64,000 nucleotides of DNA from Vitis vinifera (lineage: Eukaryota; Streptophyta; Magnoliopsida; Vitales; Vitaceae): positions 1,245,001 to 1,309,000 of the forward strand of contig NC_081820.1 in NCBI RefSeq assembly GCF_030704535.1, given 5' to 3'. The position numbers and the translations under genes were made by a program. Numbering within the stretch: the first letter of the stretch is position 1; every line of letters begins with the position of its first letter. This document shows, one piece after another, positions 43,535-54,100 of this stretch. The notes below the pieces were generated by a model. It ran no database searches. It was not told the origin of the DNA and saw only the letters and a program-made list of their open reading frames with translations.

Positions 43535-46500
43535 TGCCCAAAGGCTAGCAAATGAAGTTTAAAATAGAAATGGGATGAGTAATGCATGTGCTACCACAAA
43601 CATGCCTAAACACATCCAAGACAAAGGAATTGGTATTGTCTATTCAAGTTAAAAAGGTTGGGAACAAATTACTTCAAATGCAAAAAAAAGCCTTACAGAG
43701 GAAGTCATTTTAAAGTGGCTCAATCCAAGTTGGGTTACATGATAGGAAGTAGGAAATAACATTTTATATAACTGAAACATTTTCAAAGAATGGAACACAA
43801 CAAAACATAAAATTAAGAAAATGAAATTAATAAAATATAAATATAATATTATATAATGGAATATTACAAAATTACCATCATACATTTCAGAGAGAGAGAG
43901 AAAGCACAAAGCAAGAAATAAGATATTAAAGCCATGAGCTACAACATGCCTGTTTCAAAAGTTTGCTAAATTGTGCTTTGGGAATTTCTGAAGCTCCTCC
44001 AAGAACATCTCCCCTAACGTGAATTGGAAGTCCTGACAAAGACTCTACAAAACCGCAAAAGATAAAATAGTAAAATCAGATTACAATAATAATTGAATTA
44101 GAAAAAAATAACTACAAATAGAGAATGATATGTTGAACACGCTACCAGCAATTGTCGCGCCTTTCTGCTGTAGCTCGGAGGATTTCAAATTTCGAAAAGC
44201 TTTATCATTCACAATTACACCCTTTCCAGCCAGAGCCCAGTTAAGACCGTATGAAAACCCAGGGCCCTCCCTGCAAGATGAGAGGTATGATGGACAAATC
44301 TGAAGAATGCAACTCTCACAAACTGCAGTCTATGGCTGACAGTGGTAAACAACAGCAAACCTTATCCTTAGGTCATCTACCATAGGACAGAAAATAAACT
44401 CAAAAATCAAAAGTTTACTAGACCTTTTACATAAATTAAGAAACATAGACCCACTTAGCCTGACACTATGCAAACATTCATATTCCTTTCCATGACACTT
44501 CAGTAGAAACAATCTGACTGAGATCAATCGCCAATGCCTCCCTGTAAGTTGCTATAGAAAGAAGGGAGGGAAACATAACTTCAAAACACTTGTCTTGTAG
44601 TTTTATGGAAGGGAAATTTTTAAAACATTTTCCCATTTGTATCTATTTTGTATTTTTCTGTTCCTACTTATATTCATGCAGTAGTGTAATGCATGTCAGA
44701 TTCTTCCATCAGATTTATAAATCATGCAATACATAGAATAATACATATAAGATTTCTTTATCAGATCTATAAAAATGTGTAGAATGTGGTATATCATCTT
44801 ATTTCTTCATTCCTGGAGCTTCAGTTAAATAATTCAAAATGTTAAAATTTCTATTTGACTAACCATGAAAAATGTTGTCTGCAGACTACATTAAGTGTCG
44901 GTGTCACTCTCTTTAATGAGCAAACATTGTATTAAAAACCAGTAAGAAAACACTAAAGGAGTTGACAATTATAAAATATAGCTCACAAAGAGACGAGGCA
45001 AATATTATAGAAAACAAATTCATACAACATTACAACATATTAAAAGCCCTTGAAGCCTCACTCAAGCAATAAGGGGTTTGGTTAGGGTTGTGGGAGGTTT
45101 GAGGTTCAAGTCCCAATGAGAACCAAAAAGAAAAAAAGAAAAAAAACTTCACCTATCAAAAACATTACAGCACATTTAAGCAGAAAATTTCTATTATGTA
45201 TTAACAAGTTTAGATTAAGTATTACCTTGGAAATACAACTGTTTCAGCCTCTTCCTCAACCACTGGAGCTGAAACTGCATACTGTAAACCCCACAAGAAG
45301 GAAAACATTATCAATTTATGTACGCTTCCATCAGGAAACTTCACACATGGATAATACCAGATACACAAGGAAAATAAACCAAGAACTGGTGAGGAACATG
45401 TGGGGTACAGCATTTAGATTGAAATGAGGCAGTAGAAGGAATTAGATTTCTTTACTAGTGCTCCATATATTTAATATATGCACCTATACAAGCAGGCAGC
45501 ACCTAGCAGAAGCAAATCCCCATGAATGTGATCCTTAACATCCTTCTTAAAGCATTAAACCCATAACCCACAAAGATAAATTTCCCATAATGTAACAAGG
45601 GTTACAATGTTGACAGGATGTAGGAGACAACAAAGAAAACAAATAAAATTAATGCTAAATATTCCCAAAAACTCAATAATGGCAATGAAAAATTGGAAAT
45701 TACAGTATAATTTGCAAAGTGATTTTCTATCGTTTAATGATAAGCTGAGCTGGAAGGGGTTTATTCTCACTTTAATTTGTCGCAAATTCATTTTTTTTGT
45801 CCCTTTTTTCTTTATTTCATGATAGGCAAATAGAATTTTGTTAAGAATGTCTAACAGAAGATACAGGAGAACCCCATGTACACAGGACGTATCAAAAGGA
45901 CCCCAAAAAGCATGAAAAAACAAAAGAGCCAACACAGCACTAGCAATGCCTAAAGAAATCAATAAAATCTAACAGAGATAGAAAACCCACTCGCCAAAGA
46001 CTTTCTAGGCCCATAGGAAATGGAATACAGAAAGGACTCTCTGAAGACTTGACTGTTTTATTGTTTCACTTGCAGACATAAACTACCTCTAGTTTGTGCA
46101 TTACATTCAACGTCATTTAACATTTTTTTAGAGGATGTGTCACTCAAGCTACATGTATTGGCTCTATACAAACTAATGCCATTTAAAAGAACAAACAAAT
46201 ATCAAGCATATGAAACCAGGGTTCATCAGACATAAGCATGCACTAACAACAATAGCATCTGATAAAACCCCAAGCAACCAATGACAACAGGGAACCATAA
46301 AATTCAAAATCAAAGTTTAGTGCCCCAAAGTGACATGTAAGTAACGAATGCATAAACCTTGACTGCAAATTACACTCTACCCCAACGAAGCCTCTGATTG
46401 GTAGCCCAGAAGCAAGGAAAATGAAACAGAACAAAAGTTTGTGCCTTATTCTTATTAGTTCTCAAAAAATGAAAAATCACAACTCAACTAATCCAAATCG

Positions 46501-47040
46501 TTGAGTCACGTGCAGAAGATTGAAGGCTTCAAAACCTCAGGTTCCAAAAAAAAATTTTAAAAAAATAAAAAAAATAAAAAAAAAAATCCAAAACTCAAAA
46601 TTTCGATCTCCGCGGCCAAGTGCGGCAGAAAAAGAAACAAGCAATATAACAATACCAGAATCAAAATACCAAAGAGATAGAATTGAGCCAAACAGCCGCA
46701 CTAGGGCAATTGAGCCAAACAGCCGCACTAGGGCAAAGTAGAGTGCACATTCTTGTGCTGTCAACCCTAAAAACAGCGAAAAACAAAACGCCAATTTCAT
46801 TTTTGCCTTTCCTTTTCCTTATTTTCTCCCAATCAAACACGGGCGCAAACTCTAAATCGAGATATACAAATTCTCAATTTCAATCACACATATAGAGAAA
46901 CCAAAATAAATTATATATACACATGATTTGAGTTTAAAAATAAATAAAATCCATCGCTTATTTTCCTGCATTTCCTCGGCAACCAAACACAAAACTCAGA
47001 ATCCAAACCAAGATCTGTCATTTTTTATTTCAACCTCATA

Positions 47041-47080
<40 letters not shown>

Positions 47081-47191
47081 GTAGAGAAAGAGGGAGAAAC
47101 TGACGCGGCGAGAGGAGAGAGAGAAGGCAGGAGCGGATCGAGAATGCGACAGAGGGGCCTGGAGGAATCGCCTGAAGAGATGGTTCCTCAT
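39181..47191 (-). CDS. PEP carboxykinase-like protein lacking the P-loop, probably mitochondrial
   Basis: Eleven exons on the minus strand: 47191-47105, 45281-45226, 44270-44146, 44044-43950, 43402-43197, 41986-41798, 41718-41518, 40379-40226, 40112-40049, 39414-39349 and 39257-39181 (TGA), 439 residues with frame kept at every join. Intron 4 (43949-43404) has a GC donor (CAG/GCATGT). Residues 1-29 (MRNHLFRRFLQAPLSHSR...) are Arg/Ser-rich without acids, like a mitochondrial presequence. Similarity to ATP-type PEP carboxykinase is seen as ordered blocks: IYVHDGAIG then KVRVIS (132-153), GPNLYKLPAAVILASSD, and GVIPSISKLSPGQAAYHFLAGY (322-343), matching GVLPPVSKL..Q..YHF..GY of the enzyme (shown in part). 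The stretch SGDSVILLFAPED (257-269) aligns with the strand that leads into the kinase loop GxSGxGKT, which is absent, as is the metal-binding middle. So it is probably not a carboxykinase; its function is unknown to me. Confidence 0.85.
40447..40499. mobile_element. 25-bp AT insertion between 14-bp direct repeats
   Basis: GAAGGAAGCAATAA occurs at 40447-40460 and 40486-40499 around an (AT)n plus T-run plus ATCA filler. It looks like a tail-only retroposon insertion, though the filler end (complement TGATAAAAAA) is not identical to the LINE tails elsewhere in the window. It lies in intron 7 of the PEPCK-like gene. Confidence 0.5.
42515..42915 (-). repeat. Three-copy degenerate tandem repeat in an intron
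   Basis: Three units of about 140-165 bases share (C/T)AGAGGCAACTCC-type starts near 42525, 42665 and 42828, a CCCAGCCCCTCCC block and a GTCTCTGATACATCAT end. Unit 2 also has a short GT run. It lies in intron 5 of the PEPCK-like gene. No open frame is supported. Confidence 0.8.
42991..43150 (+). mobile_element. tRNA-derived SINE (second member of the 45035 family)
   Basis: The head CCTTGAGGCTTGACTCAAGT matches the A-box part of the SINE at 45035-45160, and AGTTCCCAGTACAATTCC is a mutated B-box region. A long A/G-rich tail follows. It lies in intron 5 of the PEPCK-like gene, antisense to it. The boundaries are approximate because no clear target duplication was found. Confidence 0.6.
43475..43537. 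repeat. Intronic palindrome with (TA)n core
   Basis: GCAGCCATATA at the left is the reverse complement of TATATGGCTGC at the right, with only TA/AT dinucleotides between. The whole 63-base block can fold into one near-perfect hairpin. It lies in intron 4 of the PEPCK-like gene, just upstream of exon 5 (43402-43197), and probably varies in length. Confidence 0.85.
45035..45160 (+). mobile_element. tRNA-derived SINE with 9-bp TSD
   Basis: AACATTACA flanks the element (45026-45034 and 45161-45169). The head has AGCCTCACTCAAGCAATAAG (A-box region) and GAGGTTCAAGTCCC (a good B box) at SINE-like spacing, then an A-rich tail ending CTTCACCTATCAAAA. That tail end resembles the LINE tail CTTACCTATCAAAA at about 12950, which suggests the LINE supplied the enzyme. 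It lies in intron 2 of the PEPCK-like gene, antisense, a few tens of bases from the exon 2 donor. Confidence 0.82.
45770..46020 (-). mobile_element. 5'-truncated LINE 3' end
   Basis: Read on the minus strand it contains a GTGTACATGGGG..CTCCTGTATCTTC region followed by CTTAACAAAATTCTATTTGCCTATCATGAAA, the same layout as the LINE 3' ends at about 12935 and 25225 (short motifs only). No open frame of ORF2 is left. It lies in intron 1 of the PEPCK-like gene. Limits are approximate. Confidence 0.5.
46681..46734 (+). repeat. 27-bp direct tandem repeat
   Basis: Two perfect copies of a unit starting AATTGAGCCAAACAGCCGCA (46681-46707, 46708-46734) lie in intron 1 of the PEPCK-like gene. They are GC-richer than the surroundings. 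No function is apparent. Confidence 0.9.
47043..47077 (+). repeat. (AG)n microsatellite next to the first exon
   Basis: A run of about 17 AG units lies 28 bases inside intron 1 of the PEPCK-like gene, seen as (CT)n on the transcribed strand. It sits close to the GTCAGT donor and could affect splicing or expression when its length changes, but this is only inference. Confidence 0.85.
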
Positions 47192-48196
47192 CTTCTTCTT
47201 CCTCTTCTTCTCTGTTTCTTCAGAGCTGTGGTTTTTTGCTGTGAGAGTGGAGCCCCAAAACCAAAACTAAAACCGGAACCCCAACGCAGTACTCTTGCAA
47301 ATCACCCCAGCGGAGGGTCAAGAGGTCATTTAATAGTTTATTCTAGGTTTTTGTTTTTGTTTTTATAATTATTTTGCTTCCAAATGTGTTTGTATGGAAA
47401 GAAAATTAATAAAATGTGAGAAAATACAACTTTCTCATTGTTGACATTTTGTAAGCTAGATGGGCACAGGAGAGGAAATGTCCCTTTCTTTTTTCAGAAG
47501 TACCTAATATGCCTTCTTTATTTAATAAGAAAAAAATATTCAATGATTCAATTTAAACAGACAATTTTTTTTCTTTTTTTTTTAAAAAAATAAAAACTTA
47601 AGAGCTTATTTTGTTCTTAGTTAAAAATATCATTTGACGAATCTTTTATTGGAAGCAAGTTTCTAAAAATTTTGTTCTGAAAACAATTTTTAAAAAATAT
47701 GTTTTGAAATAGATTAATTTTTAAAATAGACTTGAGATTTTTGTAAGTATTTTGGTTAGAGTTTTCTAAAAAATAATTAAAAATATGAAAAACATTTTTT
47801 AAAAAATTTACATTAAAGAAATGATGCAACCAAAGAACCATTTTCTATATTTGAATTTAAAAAATAAAAAAATAATTAAAAATTATTTTTGCTAACTGGA
47901 TTTGATATCAAATCCATGCCCTAGCTCTTATGGTCTTGCTCAAAAAGGTTTTGCACTGCATATAGGGTTACAATTCAACCAAAAGAAATCATAATTTACA
48001 CTACCCTATACCCTGAAACGATCAAAATTTGGTATACAACGTAACAATGGTACAGTTTCCTTTCTTTTCTTCCTCCATCCTCTACAACAAAACTGGCATT
48101 TTCTCTAGAAAAATTCAAGGACCCTAAATTTGGTGATGGAAAATAAAATAAATTAGCAAACAAACAACAGAAAAAGAGAAGCATTTTGTTGATGTG
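47192..48196. other. Promoter and intergenic region
   Basis: This kilobase separates the ATG of the PEPCK-like gene (47191) from the stop codon of TORMOZ (48199-48197), both on the minus strand. No gene is supported. The first 150 bases from 47192 are the probable 5' leader and core promoter of the PEPCK-like gene; about 47950-48196 is likely TORMOZ 3' UTR. The middle is AT-rich with TTTTTAAAA blocks like those of MITE remnants. Confidence 0.5.
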
Positions 48197-51100
48197 TTAC
48201 GCCTGTAATGAGATGGCTGAGATCTTCGTGTAAGCTGTCTCCTTGACTTTCTTCTGTGCACGGTCTCTGGATTTACGCGATTTCCGTTTCTTTGAAGATG
48301 CCTTCTCTTTCAGCCCTTCTAGGGTTTGTTCTTGCTCTTCATCTGCATTTTCTGGTGATGGCCAGTCGCCTGAATCCTTCACTTCTGGCCATGTCTCCGG
48401 CTCGTCTTTGATCTCTTTGGCATCAGTTTCTGGTTCAATGACTGACATTCCTGTTAGGGTGTAGTCCAACAAATATGTGCCCCTTATGAGTCTGTCCATC
48501 CTGCTGAAATGCCTCTGGGAATATGGGATGATACCTTCAAGGAGTTCTCCAATGCCTCTCATCTGAAACATGAATTGCAGCAACTGGTTAAATCTATCCA
48601 TGGAAAAACCCTAACAGGGATCCTCGCATCAACGCTCAGCCCACTGTAATAACAATATAGTTTATGCAAGAATTCAGGATCGATTAGAAGGTAAATGAAT
48701 GCCTAGAAATGCTGAGTGGTGTTTTGACGAAACAGGAATTGACCACAACACTTAATCATACGACAAAAAATGGCATCCTGATCATTTTCCAGAATTCAAA
48801 ACAATCAAGCTGAGAGGATGTGCAATGAGAAGTGTCTTCTACTATGGAATCTATGCCGAGATTTGAGCTAATTTGATGAATCTATCAATTTTTGAAACAC
48901 TGGTTGGGAGTTTGTCACATCATCCATCTGGATTTTTCTTGTTTCTAAGCCTCCAAGCTGGATTCTAAATAAAAGTTCCTATAAACCCTGCTAGAATTAG
49001 ACAGCAAATGGTATGAGATTTCTGATCCATCTATATAAAAATATAACTAAGACTAAAGTCTATAGAATTGAGCACATAATGTTATATCATACTCTCGAAC
49101 ACTATGGTGTGGACTGGTCTGTAATTTGAAACGCAGAAAAAGGCAGAACAAGAATGCATGAGAAAACCACCTCAGTAATCTCTGTTGGAGGAAGCATGCT
49201 GAAAACCCGGAAAAGCACAAATTGTGCAACATGACAGAGCTTGGGCTTTGTATTCCATTCTCGAACATACTCGAGCAGTAGACGGAATTCTTCCTTGCCA
49301 AGGGCATGAAGGGCTTTTTCTACTTGTTCTGCAGCCTCCCTCTTCCTGTAGAAAACAAAGCTCAGATATATATACCCAGTGGTACAGAGACAACAAAACT
49401 AGATAATTTCTAACCTGCTAAGCTCGGAAAACAACTCAAAAAGTTTGTGAGGTCTGCGAAGTTCGAATGCAATTTGGATTGCTTTAGTGTAGTCAGTATC
49501 CGATAAAGCATTTTCCAGTTCTTGGCCTTTTAGAACCCCTTCCTCCTGCATCAGCATCATATTTTAAATCTTAGAAACAAATTTCATTAAATATCAAATA
49601 ATACTTGAGTATTAAAATTTGAAGAGATACCAAATCCAGATCAAAGAACAAGCTAAATTCCCAACATTATAAAAAGTGAACAAATGGAATTGATACCCCC
49701 CACACTAGATGCTTGATACTCTGTAATTTGTCTAGACCAAGGTAAATATTTCACACCGAAATATAATTAAATAAAAAATCCATACATAATGTCATCATAT
49801 GCAAATTAGTGTAGGTTGTGTTTGTGTTCACGAATCATGCCTGTTACGTAATGGACTCCCTATCACCACCCGCAAAAAGGTAAGTTTAGCATGCACCCAG
49901 AATATCGAGGAAGCAGCTAGTAAAATTATACCAAGGCCCTGAATCCTCAGTCTTGCAGGGAACGATGGTCTTTCTGTTTTTATGGAATTCTTCTTTCCTG
50001 TCTGTTACATTGCCTTACAAGATTATCCCTGCACCTCTGCCCTCTTGTGGACTCAGGAGAGGAATCAACCACTGATTATACTTTGGAATTTTCATTCCGA
50101 GTTTTGTGGACCTGATGCCACATAATTCCAATTTCAAATTTTTCATTGCACTGCAACCATGCCATTGGTTCATCAAATTTTTATCAACAGGAATATACAT
50201 TAAGTATACCTAATATGATCTGTATTTATTATAAATAAACAAATAAAATTTCCCTGCTTCATTATATGAACATGCATCTTTCCAGGTATGATTACTTTGC
50301 ACCATATTGAATAATTTTTATAAGCTAATAAGCAATCAAATGAAAAGTATTATTCACAACAAATTAGTCATGGGAAAATTTTATCGGCATGTCTTTATTC
50401 TATATGCTGTGATAGTGGAAGGAACATGCATTATTTTCACTGCCCAATAGATTACAATCCAGTCATCATGTTTAACAAGAAGTCTTCATTTTGTTCTTAA
50501 TCAGCCTTAACTAGGAGGTTCATTGTAGGTAATTGTCAAGGAGGTTGACCCATCAACACAAGTATCTTAAATATCAGGTAACTCATCAATTTGTTTTATA
50601 TACAAGAAATTAAGAATGGGTTAAAAGCGGCAATAAAAAGGGGGGCATTTCCTCAGTGAAGTTCAGTAAACTCATCGTATGGACAACAGTCATTCAGTTA
50701 TGAATTTGAAGGAACCGATGTGTGTCCAATGCATGGAGAAAATTTGATCAAATACATGGTCTTCAAAAACTTTCTTTTGTGTTTTCACATTCAGCAGTAT
50801 GGAGGTTCAGATTTTACTAAAAAATTTTCGTTAGTATAAAATTCTAACAGATGTTCCAATAGGTCCTCCATACATCTTTATTTGTTTTTCAAATATATAA
50901 GTAGGGTCCTTCACTGAAACCCATCTTGACATGCAAAGATCTCACAACAAAAAACAAAACAACAAGAACAAAAGATTCTAACTTGGAAGAAAACTTGGTA
51001 TCATCATATAAAACTATTTTGTTTCCATCAGACGACTTCAAGGCATTAAATGAGTGGGGCAGATTACTCACTTCCTTACGGAAAGCTTCCTCTTTATCAG

Positions 51101-54100
51101 AAGCAGTAGAGTCATGCCACAGATTGACAACAGCATCACTGCCACCAGTTGCAAGCATTTCTGTCTTCTTCCCAACAGCCAGGGCCCAAACCTGCATGCT
51201 AAAATCTATTGAGCAAAACAAGAGGACGACAAAATCTTATGCCAAAAAAGACATCATCAGCATAATGAGGCATATTGTGGTGGTACAATTAGCATAGAGA
51301 AATTCAAAAATGAAATAAACATATGAATCTTAAGAATAATAGGAAAGAAAAAGGCTCCCATGCAAAATTTGGTAGGTGACACATGAGAATATGATGTACC
51401 AAAGTTGAAATTGGGGAAATCATCTGAGGATGATCTGCTATAGAAAACAACAGAAGGGCATTCCATTGATTATGGGCAAGGGAATGACGATGCAGAAAAA
51501 TTTTAGGAAACAATTCAAGAGTCAGCTCATTTGACACCACAATCTCAGACATTCCTTTCCGATAAGATCTATAATAATAACCCTTCCTATGCTTAATGGG
51601 TATAAATTTATGATTAAGAGATATGTCCAAAATGGTGGATACCTCCAGAATGGATCGTGGCCTCAAAAGTAAGACCAATTTGTCATTTTAAATCCCCCTA
51701 CGAATTCCATCAGCCACCTTGAACGTCAAAAGAAATATTTTATTCATCTCTTTATGAATATTTTAAGCAAACTAACCATCCAAATGAAGGTAGATGATTC
51801 CATGTCTGAAGTTTAACTTGCTGACTACTAGCAATTGAATGTACTTATTAATAGCATTCTAATCTTTCTGCAGAATTTGACTTTTGAGTTGAGGCACATA
51901 ATGGAGAAAATTTTGCAGAAGTTTAATGAACTTAGGTGGCATTCTCCTACACAAAACCATAATTCTTTAAGGTGATTAATATATTTCTTTCTTACAATAA
52001 TCAATTCAATTGCCAAAAAATTTGGTCATTTCCACTATTCCACTCATGGCATAGCATTTTCATTTCCCTGTACATCAAATGGCAATAGAATCCAGTTTGA
52101 TTAATAGCAACAATTTAGAATATGTGACCATCTGAAACCAAATAGAATGGTGAGCACCAGACATGCTTATGAGATGGCAAGAGCCAAGTGGTTTCAAGTT
52201 CCTTCTCAGCTGTACTTCAACAATTAAGAACATGATGATACTGGATTTAATTTAATGCAGTTCATCCAAAATCTAAACAATCTGAGCTATAATATTTAAA
52301 ATAGCAGTATCTATTGACCAGATCAACCAAATGAACAAACCAAAAAAATTATTTAAAAATAAAAGAAAAGAACATGATAAGCTAGTTCAGCACCTTGTCC
52401 TCATGTTGATCATAAGTGGCAATGCATTCATTAGTTTTAATGGTCCATAACTTTACCAAACCATCAGCACCTGAAAAGGATGGGTTATTAAACACATATG
52501 TAATTGGAATAATACAAAGTCCGATCAGGTAACAGTAAGCCCCATTACCACAAGAAACAACTTGAGTTCCACGAGTAAGGAATGATGCTCTTAACACACT
52601 TGATGTATGCCCTTCAAATGTTTTCAGGCATGAACCATCAGATATGGCCCATATCTTTATTGTTTTATCACCAGATGCTGTCATAACACATTGATCAACT
52701 GGTGAAAACTCTACAGACCAAACACCCCTCTTATGCCCTTTAAGTACAACCACAGACACTAGATCAGGAAGCCTCCATACACAAGCAGTGCGGTCCTGTA
52801 TCAACAAAATAATCCAGAAAAGAATGAAAAAGACAGTTATAGGTGCATCCTATAGAACACTTTTGAAACTTCAGTTGTTTCTCTTTTTCCAACACTAATA
52901 TCAATTATACAAAAAAAAAGTTGGAAATAAGATGAAAAGCAGTGCCTAACCTGAGAACCACTACAAACAAGACTATCATTTGGTGCAACAGCCAATGAAT
53001 TTATATCTTTATCGTGGGCAGCTACAACTGCTTTTGCCTTCAAACTGATAGGCTGTTCTGTGTCATCAGACAGACCATCCAAACTCCAAACCTTGAGGGT
53101 GCGGTCACTAAACAAGAGAATGAGATAGGAATTAGTATCCAGAAGTGCATTAATAACAACAATTTGTAAAAATGTTAGTAGAATGAGATACAAGCTATAG
53201 GGCACAACACCAGAACCACATTACAGTATTAACAGCAGACATCATGACAAAAGAGCAAAGCATACAGTTCCCATTACACTAAATGATCTGTGTTAGTACA
53301 CGATTAGAAAGGATCCAAATGCCAAAAAAGAATAACAAAAACAAAAGATTCTAAATCAAGAAAAAAAGGACAACACAGGGGGCCATCATGCAGACAAAAG
53401 GCTCACTGAGCAAGAAAAGTAGAAGCATTCTTATTCTCAATGTTACCGCACATTATGTTACTTCTTACAATCAAAAGATATTTTTTATAAGAAATAAAAA
53501 AAATTTAACTTAAAAAAATTCATGTAATTAAAGGTTTACAATGGAAAGACCAAAAACAAAGAATTTAGATCACACATGCATGCAGGGTAAAAGCATAAAT
53601 ATATCTTTTAACTGTCTGCAAAAACGTGCTCACCTACTACCGCTAACAAAGAAGTTCCGCAACTTCTTTGAAAAAGCAACAGCTCCAACAGCTCCAGTAT
53701 GACCTGTACCAACACCAATGCAACATCTGCTTTCTGATTCCCATAACCTAACCTATAAATAAGTGTAATTAGAGGCACAGATGTGAATTTAACAAACTTA
53801 ACTAGCTAGAGAGAGGGGATGAAAGCAGAGTAGATATGCATTGGACGCCAAGTAAAAATTATGAATAAATAACTCCACAAACAGCAACCTTTTTTTTTGA
53901 AGCAAAACTGTGCTTAACTTTGTCAATGCAAACTAAAAGACGGGATACAATATAAACACAGATGATATCGAGATGACAAAGCAACTCCCCACCCAAACCC
54001 TTGCCCCTACTGCCTACTAAGTGGAGAGAAATGAGCTTACACTGTTGTCCTTGCTTCCTGTTACGACAAATGTTCTTCCAGAACTCGATACACAGGTGTC

